Positions 42,979 through 50,672 of a stretch of 64,000 nucleotides of DNA are shown here, one piece after another. The DNA lies in contig NZ_JBDIVE010000001.1 of NCBI RefSeq assembly GCF_039631295.1, positions 434,001-498,000 of the forward strand, given 5' to 3'. A program made the position numbers and the translations under genes. Numbering within the stretch: the first letter of the stretch is position 1; every line of letters begins with the position of its first letter. The notes below the pieces were generated by a model. The model did not search any database. It had not been told where the DNA came from and saw only the letters and a program-made list of their open reading frames with translations. Origin of the DNA: Viridibacterium sediminicola (GTDB lineage: Bacteria > Pseudomonadota > Gammaproteobacteria > Burkholderiales > Rhodocyclaceae).

Positions 42979-43998
42979 TCAGCGACGGAACACTTCGACT
43001 TCGCCGTGCGCAGTCAATAGATCCATCAGCTGCTTGCGGATCATCAGGCCTGGCTTGTCGGACGGCATGTGGAATTCGACGCGGCGACGTGTATCGATGC
43101 AGGCGTCGGGGTCGGTGGCTTCGAGGATCTCGCGGTCCTCGGCGGTGATCGCCTCGTCCCAGTCGATCAGCTCCTGCGTGCTGCAAGCTTCTTCGCTGTC
43201 GTTGCGGTAGAGCCATTGCACGAGAATCATGTTCTCGTCGTCAATCGGCGTCGCGCAGTTGTAGATGATGTGGTCAATGCCGCTGGCCGGATAGGTGCAG
43301 CCAAAGCGCCGGCAGAACGGCAGGTAGTAGCGGTTGATGAGGTGACGATGGGTAATCGGCTCGGTCGTGCCAGTGACGCGGAAGCTCGCCTCCGGATTGC
43401 GGATCGGCACCGTGGTTTCGGCCTCGAAACCGTAATCGGTGTCACGGAACTCGTAAGGCGCAGGCGTCGGCTGATCGAGAATGCCGAAGTTGGCCTTGTG
43501 AACGAAGGAGAAGTGCGAGTTGTCGAAGCTGTTCTCCATCATGCGCACGGGGCTGGTCTTCCACTGCTGGTAGAACTGGAAGATGCGCCGGTAGCCGGGC
43601 GCGCCGTCTTCAGGAAAGTGTGGAATGTCGCGCAGCGGCTCTTCGAGCGCCACCCAGACGTAACCGTATTGTTCCTTGCAGTGAAAGGCCTTGACCTTGG
43701 CACCCGGCGGAATCGCCGTCCCCGGACTCTGCGGAATCTTCACGCAAGCGCCGGAGCAATCGTAAGTCCAGCCGTGGTAACCGCAAACGATATTGCCGTC
43801 TTCGACGAAGCCTTTGGAGAGCTGCGCCGTGCGATGGCAACAGCGATCTTGCAGCGCGGCAGGCGTGCCGTCAGCCTGCTTCCAGAGCACCAGCTTTTCG
43901 CCGAGCAAGGTGAAAGGTTTGGGGCCGTCGTCGAGTGATGTCATCGGCATCAGCGCGTACCAGAAACGACGCAGGACGGGTTGTTGTGTAACCAGCAT
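42979..43998 (-). CDS. Rieske non-heme iron oxygenase, paralogue B
   Basis: 339 residues. Rieske centre CCHRTAQLSKG...CGYHGW (CxH and CxxH) at about residues 48-72 and the mononuclear iron site ENSFDNSHFSFVH (E-x3-D-x2-H-x4-H). Size and pattern fit the three-domain single-component oxygenases such as HpxD or the N-demethylases NdmA/NdmB. Closely similar along its whole length to the next gene upstream, so the pair arose by tandem duplication. Probably hydroxylates or demethylates a heterocycle using the reductase at 38752-39702. Confidence 0.9.
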   Translation of the reverse strand: MLVTQQPVLRRFWYALMPMTSLDDGPKPFTLLGEKLVLWKQADGTPAALQDRCCHRTAQLSKGFVEDGNIVCGYHGWTYDCSGACVKIPQSPGTAIPPGAKVKAFHCKEQYGYVWVALEEPLRDIPHFPEDGAPGYRRIFQFYQQWKTSPVRMMENSFDNSHFSFVHKANFGILDQPTPAPYEFRDTDYGFEAETTVPIRNPEASFRVTGTTEPITHRHLINRYYLPFCRRFGCTYPASGIDHIIYNCATPIDDENMILVQWLYRNDSEEACSTQELIDWDEAITAEDREILEATDPDACIDTRRRVEFHMPSDKPGLMIRKQLMDLLTAHGEVEVFRR

Positions 43999-44022
43999 GT
44001 TGGGAACTCCTCTTTCTACTTC

Positions 44023-44060
44023 ACCAGCCGGCGTGCCAATACGGTCGCCTTCGCCGGTTC
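44023..44060 (-). repeat. Duplicated upstream block of the two Rieske genes, copy in front of paralogue B
   Basis: The plus-strand block CCGGCGTGCCAAYACGGTCG and flanking CCTTCGC occurs here and again at 45216-45242 in front of paralogue A. It carries a GG...GC spaced like a sigma54 promoter, but this copy has lost the -12 GC (CTGG instead of TTGC). Confidence 0.6.
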
Positions 44061-44095
44061 GGGCACTGAAGTCTCAGCGCCGCAGTTTCGTTACT

Positions 44096-44142
44096 CCCCT
44101 CTCCCGCATGCGGGAGAGGGTGGCCGCTAGGCCGGGAGAGGG
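44096..44142. repeat. Palindromic repeat element, copy C (half unit)
   Basis: CCCCTCTCCCGCATGCGGG (from 44096) followed by AGAGGGTGGCCGCTAGGCC and GGGAGAGGG (to 44142): a single arm of the element seen at 27060 and 41190. It contains the stop codon (44127-44129) and the last codons of Rieske paralogue A. Confidence 0.75.
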
Positions 44143-45173
44143 CTGCGTTGGATCGCGATCACGCGATGCACTTCGCTCTCGCCATGCTCCTTCAACAGCG
44201 CCAGCAAGCGCCGACGCATGATCAGGCCCGGCTGATCCGCCGCCATGTTCTGCTCGACACGGCGCGTCACATCCACCGGCGCATCGGGATCGACGGTTTC
44301 GAGAATCTCCTTATCTTCCGCAATCACGCGCAAATCCCATTCGTTGAGTTCCGCCGCCGAGCAATCAGCCTCGCTGTCATTGCGGTAGAGCCATTGCAGG
44401 ATCTGGATGTGCTCATCGTCAATCGGCGTGGCGCAGGTGATGATGTTGTGCTGCAAGCCATTCGGATACTCCAGCCCCAGCTTGCGGTTGAACGGCAAAT
44501 GCCATTGATTGCGGAAATGGCGGCGCGTGGTCGGCTCAGTGGTGCCGGTGATACGCTGCGAGGCCGGCGGATTGTTGATCACCAGATGCGTCTCCGCCTC
44601 GAAGCCATAGTCGGTTTCGCGCAGCTCGAAGAACTCCGGCTTCTGCGCCTTGAACTGACCAAAAGTGCCCTTGTGCACGAAGGCGAAGTGCGCGGCGTCG
44701 AAGGAGTTCTCCATCAAGCGCAGGGCGCCGGTATTCCAGCGCACATCGAACTGCTGCACGCAGCGATAGGCCGCGTCATCGTGCTCGGGGATGTCGAAGA
44801 TCGGCTTGAGCGGATCTTCCAGCGCGACCCACACATAGCCGTATTTCTCCTGGCAGTGATAGGCCTGCACACGTGCGCCGGACGGAATCGCCGTATCCGG
44901 ACTTTGCGGAATCTTGACGCAGGCGCCCGTGCAATCGTATTGCCAGCCGTGATAGCCACAGGCGATGTTGTCGCCATCGACAAAGCCCTTGGAGAGCTTG
45001 GCTGTACGATGGCAGCAGCGGTCGCGTACCGCTGCGGGGCTGCCATCGCTTTTCTGCCAGATCACGATTTGCTCGCCGAGCAGGGTGAAAGGCTGCGGAC
45101 CGCTGGCAATTTTCGCCATGGGCATCACGGCGTACCAGAAGCGGCGCAGAACAGATTGCTGTGTGACCAGCAT
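44127..45173 (-). CDS. Rieske non-heme iron oxygenase, paralogue A
   Basis: 348 residues. Rieske motif CCHRTAKLSKG...CGYHGW and iron site ENSFDAAHFAFVH. Paralogous to the gene at 42979-43998, sharing the start LVTQQ-VLRRFWYA-MPM. Its C-terminal residues RSPLPA and stop codon are encoded by a palindromic repeat element, and it is about nine residues longer than its paralogue, so the original C-terminus was replaced. The ATG at 45171-45173 has GGGGAG upstream, rejecting the long upstream frame. A near-consensus sigma54 promoter lies 38-54 bases upstream. Confidence 0.9.
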   Translation of the reverse strand: MLVTQQSVLRRFWYAVMPMAKIASGPQPFTLLGEQIVIWQKSDGSPAAVRDRCCHRTAKLSKGFVDGDNIACGYHGWQYDCTGACVKIPQSPDTAIPSGARVQAYHCQEKYGYVWVALEDPLKPIFDIPEHDDAAYRCVQQFDVRWNTGALRLMENSFDAAHFAFVHKGTFGQFKAQKPEFFELRETDYGFEAETHLVINNPPASQRITGTTEPTTRRHFRNQWHLPFNRKLGLEYPNGLQHNIITCATPIDDEHIQILQWLYRNDSEADCSAAELNEWDLRVIAEDKEILETVDPDAPVDVTRRVEQNMAADQPGLIMRRRLLALLKEHGESEVHRVIAIQRSPLPA

Positions 45174-45189
45174 GATGTACTCCCCAACT

Positions 45190-45209
45190 ACGTCCGCCAC
45201 AGCGGACGT
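45190..45209 (-). promoter_or_regulatory. Leader hairpin before Rieske paralogue A
   Basis: Perfect 8-bp stem ACGTCCGC/GCGGACGT with a 4-base loop between the putative sigma54 promoter and the ribosome binding site. Absent from the leader of paralogue B, although the sequence just upstream is shared. Confidence 0.45.
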
Positions 45210-45210
45210 C

Positions 45211-45227
45211 TGCAGCCGGCGTGCCAA
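45211..45227 (-). promoter_or_regulatory. Near-consensus sigma54 promoter before Rieske paralogue A
   Basis: TTGGCACGCCGGCTGCA differs from YTGGCACG-N4-TTGCW by one base (C for the first T of the -12 block); GG and GC are at the correct distance. The start would be near 45200. Confidence 0.5.
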
Positions 45228-45279
45228 CACGGTCGCCTTCGCTGCGGCGGTGCGCGCCCGGCGCACCGTCTTGCTCGCG

Positions 45280-46257
45280 CTAGGCCGCCGCGGCCTCGCG
45301 TGTCTTGCGATACATCAGGTCGAAATGCTCACCTGCCGTGCGCGCCGGGATCACCGGCCGGCCAGGCGCGGGCAGGAACTCGGGCAGGCATTCGATACGC
45401 GCGTAGTAATTGAGATCCTGAAAGAACGGTACCGAGTAACGATGCCGATCCGGCGAACGATTGAGCACGCGGTGCGCATTGGAGTGATACGCCCCATTGG
45501 TCCACACCGGCATCATGTCGCCCAGATTGACGATGAAGGCGCCCCGCATGGGTTCGGCGAGCAACCACTCGCCGCTGGCCGCCTGCACTTCGAGGCCACC
45601 GGTATCGTCCTGCAGCAGGATCGTGAAAGTGCCCCAGTCGGTATGCGCGCCACAGCCGATCTGGTTGTCACGCGCCCTGGCCGGCTGCGGCGGATAGTGC
45701 AGGAAGCGCAAGCTCGCCATCGGATCGATCAGCAGATCGGCAAAGTGCTGTTCATCCATGCCGGCAGCGACGGCAAAGATCGCCATCAGGGTTTCGGACA
45801 GATCCGACACGGCTTGCCGATACGCTTCGCACACCGAGCGAAAACCTGGCAGGCGGAGCTCATCAGGCCAGACATTGCCGCCGTAGTTGGGCAGGCGGGC
45901 GCGCACCAGCGGATGATCGTCCGCCATCGGCGCGCCCATCAGGAAGGACTCCTTGATGTCCGGCGGCGAATCAACATCCAGCGCCTGCGCGCCCAGCGGC
46001 TCGTAGCCGCGCCGCGCTTCGTTGACGCCGAGACTGCGCTTGTACGCATCAGGCATATCAAAGAAGCGCTGCGCCTGCTGCAAGGCGCTATCCAGCTGCG
46101 CCTGCGGCACGCCATGGCCGACCAGGTAGAAGAAGCCGATCTCGCGACAGATGCGATCGAAACGCTGCGCAACGCCCGCCTTGTCGCTGCCGTCGAGCCA
46201 GGGGCCGATGTCCAGCACCGGCGTCAGGCTGCGCTGGGGCGCAATGTACTGAACCAT
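45280..46257 (-). CDS. 2-oxoglutarate/Fe(II)-dependent oxygenase, isopenicillin N synthase-like
   Basis: 325 residues. N-terminal DIOX_N-like domain (TPVLDIGPWLDGSDKAGVAQ, IGFFYLVGHGVPQAQL) and the 2OG-Fe(II) domain with HTDWGTFTILLQDD (HxD), NSAHRVLNRS (distal His) and RYSVPFF (2-oxoglutarate-binding Arg). It hydroxylates or oxidatively demethylates a small molecule. Lying between the binding-protein gene and two Rieske oxygenases, it is a candidate purine oxygenase. The known 2OG-dependent xanthine hydroxylase of fungi belongs to the different TauD-like branch. Confidence 0.9.
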   Translation of the reverse strand: MVQYIAPQRSLTPVLDIGPWLDGSDKAGVAQRFDRICREIGFFYLVGHGVPQAQLDSALQQAQRFFDMPDAYKRSLGVNEARRGYEPLGAQALDVDSPPDIKESFLMGAPMADDHPLVRARLPNYGGNVWPDELRLPGFRSVCEAYRQAVSDLSETLMAIFAVAAGMDEQHFADLLIDPMASLRFLHYPPQPARARDNQIGCGAHTDWGTFTILLQDDTGGLEVQAASGEWLLAEPMRGAFIVNLGDMMPVWTNGAYHSNAHRVLNRSPDRHRYSVPFFQDLNYYARIECLPEFLPAPGRPVIPARTAGEHFDLMYRKTREAAAA

Positions 46258-46283
46258 GATGAGTCTCCGTCAAACCACTACGC

Positions 46284-47270
46284 TCAAGGAGCGATCTTCA
46301 GGTCTTTGACGAACTGCGTCGTGTAAGCCTTCTTCCATTCCGTTTCGGGCTTGAGCAGGCCGGCCGAAACCATGAACTTGTAGGTCTGCTCCCAGCGCGC
46401 ATCGGTCATGATGCCGGCACCGAGCTTGGCGGCGTCGCCGCCGTCGAAGACATGCAGTTCCTTCATGCGCTTGACGCCGAAGGCGATCTGCTCGTCATCC
46501 ATCTTGGGGTTGTCTTTCTTGATCAGCTCGTTGCCGGCCGTCGGGTCGGCAAGGTAGCTCTTCCAGCCCTCAATCGAGGCCTTCACAAAGCGCGCGACAA
46601 CATCAGGTTTCTCGGCCACCGTCTTCTGCATCGTCACGATGGTCGTGCCATAGGGCGGGTAGCCTTCATCAGCGAACAGGAAGAAGTTCACCTTGACGCC
46701 GTTCTTCATCGCCTGGAAGGGCTCGGACGAGGGATAAGCTTGCTGCACAACATTGGTGTCTGCAAAGAAGGGCTGCAGGTTGAAGGTGTAGGCACGCACC
46801 TGGGCATCGGTATAACCATACTTGGCCTTCACCCAGGGCAGCCAGGTCGCATGCGCGGTGCTGGCGGCGAGAATCGTCTTGCCCTTCAGATCGGCAAGAC
46901 TCTTCACGCCCTCGTGCGTCATCATGCCTTGCAGGTCCTTCTGGAAGGAGGTGGCGACGGTGGTGACCGGAATGCCTTTCTCGACCGAGCTGAGCACCTG
47001 CAGGTCGTAACCCATGATGAAGTCAGCCTGCCCTGCCGTCAGCAGCTGCATGCCATTGACTTGCGGCCCACCCATCTTGACCGTGACATCCAGGCCGTAC
47101 TTCTTGTAGATGCCCTTGGCGACGGCTTGATAGAAGCCACCGTGCTCGGCCTGCGCGTACCAGGAGGTGAGAAAGGTGATTTTTTCCTGAGCGGCCACCG
47201 GGCCGGCCAGACAGGCAAGTGCTACGGTACCCAGAATGAGTTTCAGGCTGTTCTTGATGCTGCGTGACAT
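46284..47270 (-). CDS. ABC transporter substrate-binding protein, NMT1/THI5 type (second cluster)
   Basis: 328 residues. Signal peptide ending about GPVAAQE. The mature part ITFLTSWYAQAEHGGFYQAVAKGIYKKYGL is the NMT1/THI5 signature, and MGGPQVNGMQLLTAGQADFIMGY is the ligand-site loop of this group. It is the first gene of the cluster running to 38752, with ATPase and permease genes four and five positions downstream. Immediately upstream are a candidate NMT1-motif riboswitch and a perfect sigma54 promoter. The riboswitch class is named after this very gene type, which supports a purine ligand. Confidence 0.9.
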   Translation of the reverse strand: MSRSIKNSLKLILGTVALACLAGPVAAQEKITFLTSWYAQAEHGGFYQAVAKGIYKKYGLDVTVKMGGPQVNGMQLLTAGQADFIMGYDLQVLSSVEKGIPVTTVATSFQKDLQGMMTHEGVKSLADLKGKTILAASTAHATWLPWVKAKYGYTDAQVRAYTFNLQPFFADTNVVQQAYPSSEPFQAMKNGVKVNFFLFADEGYPPYGTTIVTMQKTVAEKPDVVARFVKASIEGWKSYLADPTAGNELIKKDNPKMDDEQIAFGVKRMKELHVFDGGDAAKLGAGIMTDARWEQTYKFMVSAGLLKPETEWKKAYTTQFVKDLKIAP

Positions 47271-47320
47271 GTCGGTTCTCCGTTGAGAAGTTTTGCAAGC
47301 TTTACCTTGCAGGGAACCGG
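47271..47320 (-). ncRNA. Candidate NMT1-motif (xanthine/urate) riboswitch
   Basis: In the transcript, outer stem CGGUUC/GAACCG (47319-47314 with 47278-47273) and inner stem UGCAAG/CUUGCA (47311-47306 with 47299-47294, loop GUAAAG) are separated by CC on the 5' side and a 15-base bulge AAACUUCUCAACGGA on the 3' side. The GGAG ribosome binding site spans bulge and outer stem, and the start codon follows 2 bases after the stem. This hairpin with a large asymmetric conserved-looking bulge, placed over the ribosome binding site of an NMT1-type gene, fits the class that binds xanthine and uric acid. I rely on topology and context, not on an alignment. Confidence 0.65.
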
Positions 47321-47519
47321 AACACGCAGGGGGTTTGTCGCAGAAGTCTTGTGTTGCTCTTGTGGCACATCAAGCCCAGCCCCCGTTGTGTTCCGTAACG
47401 AACACAAGCGCTCTTGCGAGCACACAGCGCACGGTTTCCCTAGCGCTGCCGGAGCAATGACCCGTTGCAATGAATTGGCTTCACCGCAATTGCCAGCTTC
47501 TACTCCACGGTGAATACAT

Positions 47520-47536
47520 AGCAACGCACGTGCCAA
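47520..47536 (-). promoter_or_regulatory. Sigma54 promoter of the second catabolic cluster
   Basis: TTGGCACGTGCGTTGCT matches YTGGCACG-N4-TTGCW at every defined position. Predicted start near 47509, giving a leader of about 240 bases that ends with the candidate riboswitch. The 446 bases between the two divergent genes (47271-47716) contain no gene; room for an activator site remains upstream of 47540. Confidence 0.85.
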
Positions 47537-47716
47537 CTACACACGCCATTGGCGTGCATTGATGAAAATCAAATGTTTACAATTTTCTGGCTGTCGAGCG
47601 ACGCATTGCTGTGCCGCCCTCAGTGCATCTTTGTGATGCAGGCTGCGCGATGGCGATGCATCGCTGCGTGCAAACTGACTACACTGGCCGCATTCTCCAT
47701 ACCCTGCGCCGACACC

Positions 47717-48349
47717 ATGGATGTGAATTTTGCCGAGCTGAGCGAGTACCAGCGCTACAAACTGATGGCCAGCCTGATCGTGCCGCGACCGATTGCATTG
47801 GTCACCAGCCTCAACGCGGAAGGCGTGATCAATGCAGCACCTTTCAGCATGTTCAACATGCTTGGCGAAGAGCCGCCACTACTGATGATCAGCGTCAATC
47901 GCAAACATGATGGCGGACTCAAGGACACCGCCAACAACATCCTGCGCTCGGGCGAGTTCGTCGTACATATTGCGGACGAGGCGATTGCCGAGAAGATGCA
48001 CCGCTGTGGCGACGCCCTGCCCTCGGAGATCAGCGAATTGGGCCACGCCGGCTTCAGCGCTGTCCCCTCAAGCGCCGTCGCGCCACCACGCATCGCGGAA
48101 GCGCCGGTCGCCTTTGAATGCCGGCTGTGGAAGCTGCTGGAGACAGAAAGCCGCCAAATCTTTATCGGTGAAGTGCTATGGCTGCATGCACGTGAGGGGC
48201 TGATCGACAGCGAAACCTGGCGTGTTCGCCTGCAAGACTTCTTCCCCGTTGGTCGATTCGGCGCCAGCTTTTATACAGGCACGCGTGACCGCTTTGTGAT
48301 TGGCGACGAGAGCGGCACGGCCCGCACGACGCCCATCGACGAAATCTAG
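47717..48349 (+). CDS. Flavin reductase family protein (FMN-binding split barrel)
   Basis: 210 residues. VPRPIALVTSLNAEGVINAAPFSMFN is the conserved FMN-binding opening of the flavin-reductase-like family, and ISVNRKHDGGLKDTANNI is the following loop. Members supply reduced flavin to monooxygenases or act alone as oxidoreductases. It is divergent from the second cluster. The open frame begins at 47549, but the ATG at 47717 gives the family start; no clear ribosome binding site is seen, so the start is uncertain. Confidence 0.82.
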   Translation: MDVNFAELSEYQRYKLMASLIVPRPIALVTSLNAEGVINAAPFSMFNMLGEEPPLLMISVNRKHDGGLKDTANNILRSGEFVVHIADEAIAEKMHRCGDALPSEISELGHAGFSAVPSSAVAPPRIAEAPVAFECRLWKLLETESRQIFIGEVLWLHAREGLIDSETWRVRLQDFFPVGRFGASFYTGTRDRFVIGDESGTARTTPIDEI

Positions 48350-48375
48350 ATCGCACAACACTCGGGCAAAAAAAA

Positions 48376-48395
48376 GCGACCTCAACCGAGGTCGC
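48376..48395. terminator. Bidirectional terminator
   Basis: GCGACCTC/GAGGTCGC stem with loop AACC, preceded by eight A and followed by CTTTC, between facing stop codons of the flavin reductase and porin genes. Confidence 0.88.
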
Positions 48396-48421
48396 CTTTC
48401 TACAGCAGATTCGCGAACTGC

Positions 48422-49288
48422 TTAGAAGTGGTACTCAGCGCGAATCATCGGCGTCTTGGCCAGAGCGCCGGAATCACCAGGCGCCTTGTGGTCATTGCCG
48501 AACTTGTTGTTCCAGTACTGGTACTCGAAGCCCACGCGCAGCGTGTTCTTGGGCAGGCCGGTAATCGGTGCGACGTCGTACATGATCTGCGCATCGATAT
48601 TGGTTTCCGGACGGGTACCACCGCCGAACTCGTTCTTGCCCTTGCTGGCGATGAAGTTCATGAAGCCTTCAAACGACAGTGCCACCGGACCGACGCTGAA
48701 CGGGATACCCCAGGCGGCATTGAGCATCGGGTGCACATCGTAGGAGTAGCGAGAGGTCTGCACACCGCTGAACTTGTTGTACGGCGCGTTGCTCTCCCAC
48801 AGTGCCAGCACGCTGACATTCAGGAAGCCGGGCACCTTGACCATCACCGTCGGACCCGCGACGAGCATACGCTTCTTGGAGTTATAGCCAGCATCGACCT
48901 TGCTGTTGGCATCAAAACCCACCGTTGCACCGAAGCTGCTGAACGGACCAAAAGCCAGACTCTTGCCTGCGACCTTGGAGAAATCGATGGTGTTGCGATA
49001 GACCGCATAGAATTCCTGCGCGCCAGATCCACTAGCAGGCGCCGAAGGATCCTTGCTGTCAGAGATCAGCAGGTCGATGTTGAAGAAGTTGCTGCCGTAC
49101 TTGTAGCCACTGACGTGACCGAAATTGATGATGCTCTTGGAAATGTCCCGAGCACCGAACGGTTCGGCGAACTTGCTGCCGTAGCGATAGCCGATATAAG
49201 TGTCGCTCCAGTCGGCGGACTGGGCCACCAGGGGACACAGCGCCATCAGGCATGCCACCGCAAGACTCTTCGTTTTAAATTCGCTCAT
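48422..49288 (-). CDS. Tsx-like nucleoside-channel outer membrane protein
   Basis: 288 residues with a signal peptide ending about LVAQSAD. The mature protein begins WSDTYIGYRYGSKFAEPF and ends with an aromatic residue (RAEYHF), as outer membrane barrels do. The pattern is that of the Channel_Tsx-like outer envelope family, which passes nucleosides and related compounds. AAGGGGG precedes the ATG at 49286-49288. It shares a 16-18 base upstream sequence with the BMP binding-protein gene, linking it to purine uptake. Confidence 0.82.
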   Translation of the reverse strand: MSEFKTKSLAVACLMALCPLVAQSADWSDTYIGYRYGSKFAEPFGARDISKSIINFGHVSGYKYGSNFFNIDLLISDSKDPSAPASGSGAQEFYAVYRNTIDFSKVAGKSLAFGPFSSFGATVGFDANSKVDAGYNSKKRMLVAGPTVMVKVPGFLNVSVLALWESNAPYNKFSGVQTSRYSYDVHPMLNAAWGIPFSVGPVALSFEGFMNFIASKGKNEFGGGTRPETNIDAQIMYDVAPITGLPKNTLRVGFEYQYWNNKFGNDHKAPGDSGALAKTPMIRAEYHF

Positions 49289-49787
49289 GACCAAAAACCC
49301 CCTTAATCCATTCAATCGCGCCGGCGAATTCCGGCTTGCGAACTGATTCTAGGGAGACTGACCCAAGGGACTGGCAATATCACTTATGTCTCATCACACA
49401 TGACGTAAGTGCTCGCTTACGAATACGCAGAACGCGCACAAAATGTGAGCAAAACAAGCTTTCCCGGCAAGCCCGAAATTTCGCCAGAACCTTGACAGGC
49501 GCGCCTCTGCGGCCATTACCCGAAGGCATGCACAAAAAGACCGCCTGGCATGTGCGCTATTGGTGCCTGCGCGCGAGACGCCAACAATGAACACTATCAG
49601 TCTTGCGATATGGCCTTGTTGCAACAAGCACACACCCTCCGCTCACAAAGCGCCTCCAAGTCAGCCACATTGCGCATCGGTGGCTAGCATCAAACGTGAG
49701 AATATAACCAAGGCATAAACCTAGTAGCGCGCAATCTGCCAGCGTCAATGTCAGGCTGCGCGCCTTCCTGCGTGCGACAGCTCAGCT
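49289..49787. other. Intergenic region without a supported gene
   Basis: Holds the porin promoter region, including CACTTATGTCTCATCA (49381-49396) and the small inverted repeat CGTAAG/CTTACG (49404-49421). The rest, up to the SDR stop codon, has short open frames on both strands, but none has a ribosome binding site or recognisable product. Confidence 0.5.
49381..49396 (+). promoter_or_regulatory. Candidate shared operator upstream of the Tsx-like gene
   Basis: CACTTATGTCTCATCA, identical to 32102-32119 apart from a missing AT pair, 93 bases upstream of the porin start codon. It reads on the strand opposite to the gene, whereas the 32102 copy reads with its gene. Confidence 0.4.
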
Positions 49788-50573
49788 TCAGAGGAAGATA
49801 CCGCCGGACACCTCGATACGCTGTCCGTTGACCCAGCGATTGTCCTCAGACAGCAGCGCCGAAATCGCACCGCCAATGTCATCCGGCAAGCCAACCCTGC
49901 CCAGTGCGGTGAGTGAAGCAATCATGCTGTTCATCTGTGCGTTGTCTCGCACCTGACCGCCACCAAAATCGGTTTCGATCGCGCCCGGCGCCACAACGTT
50001 AACGGTAATACCACGCGCACCCAGTTCTTTAGCCATGTAATGCGACAGCACTTCAATCGCGCCCTTCATTGACGCATAGGCTGCAAAGCCGGGGAAGGCA
50101 AAGCGTGTCAGCCCGCTGGAAATATTGACGATACGTCCGCCATCCGCGATCAGGGGCAGCAGCGCCTGCGTCAGGAAAAAAGTGCCTTTGAGGTGGATGT
50201 TCACCAGCTCGTCAAATTGCGCTTCAGTCGTGTCTGCAATGCCTCCGTAGATGCCAATGCCTGCGTTGTTGACCAGATGGTCAAATTTTTCACGCTGCCA
50301 ATGCGTTGCGAGCGCTGCTTGCACTTGCGCCGCGAAATCGCCAAAGCTCTTGCTGTTTCCCACGTCCAGTTGCAAAGCGAGCGCCTTGCCACCCAGCGCG
50401 GCGATTTCAGTCACAACAGCCTCGGCCTCGGCCTGCTGGCTTCGGTACGTGATGATCACGTCGACGCCCTTACGCGCCAGATGCAATGCAGTGTTCTTGC
50501 CTAAGCCACGGCTGCCGCCCGTAACGATTGCAATTTTTTTCGTGGTGATTTGCTGCGTCGTGCTGGTGCTCAT
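49788..50573 (-). CDS. Short-chain dehydrogenase/reductase
   Basis: 261 residues. Classical SDR: cofactor motif TGGSRGLGKN, NNAGIG, catalytic Ser in VNISSGL and the YASMKGA Tyr-x3-Lys. GxxxGxG followed by TYRSQQ suggests NADP preference. AGGAG lies before the ATG at 50571-50573. Divergent from a LysR regulator, a common pairing in which the regulator controls the dehydrogenase. Substrate unknown. Confidence 0.92.
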   Translation of the reverse strand: MSTSTTQQITTKKIAIVTGGSRGLGKNTALHLARKGVDVIITYRSQQAEAEAVVTEIAALGGKALALQLDVGNSKSFGDFAAQVQAALATHWQREKFDHLVNNAGIGIYGGIADTTEAQFDELVNIHLKGTFFLTQALLPLIADGGRIVNISSGLTRFAFPGFAAYASMKGAIEVLSHYMAKELGARGITVNVVAPGAIETDFGGGQVRDNAQMNSMIASLTALGRVGLPDDIGGAISALLSEDNRWVNGQRIEVSGGIFL

Positions 50574-50672
50574 GTTCAGCTCCTGGAAATGAACTCGTGG
50601 CGCAGTCTGACTGCGAGGTGAGTCCATTCTATTGAGCAACAAAATCGCGATAAACAGCCAATTCTTGGCTAC

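Noticed and set aside
44023..44039. Sigma54 promoter in front of Rieske paralogue B
   Set aside because: The -24 part is perfect, but the -12 part is CTGG, missing the essential GC, so only the duplicated copy before paralogue A was kept.
49336..49590. 84-codon open frame between the porin and SDR genes
   Set aside because: No ribosome binding site, no recognisable motif and biased composition; probably chance.
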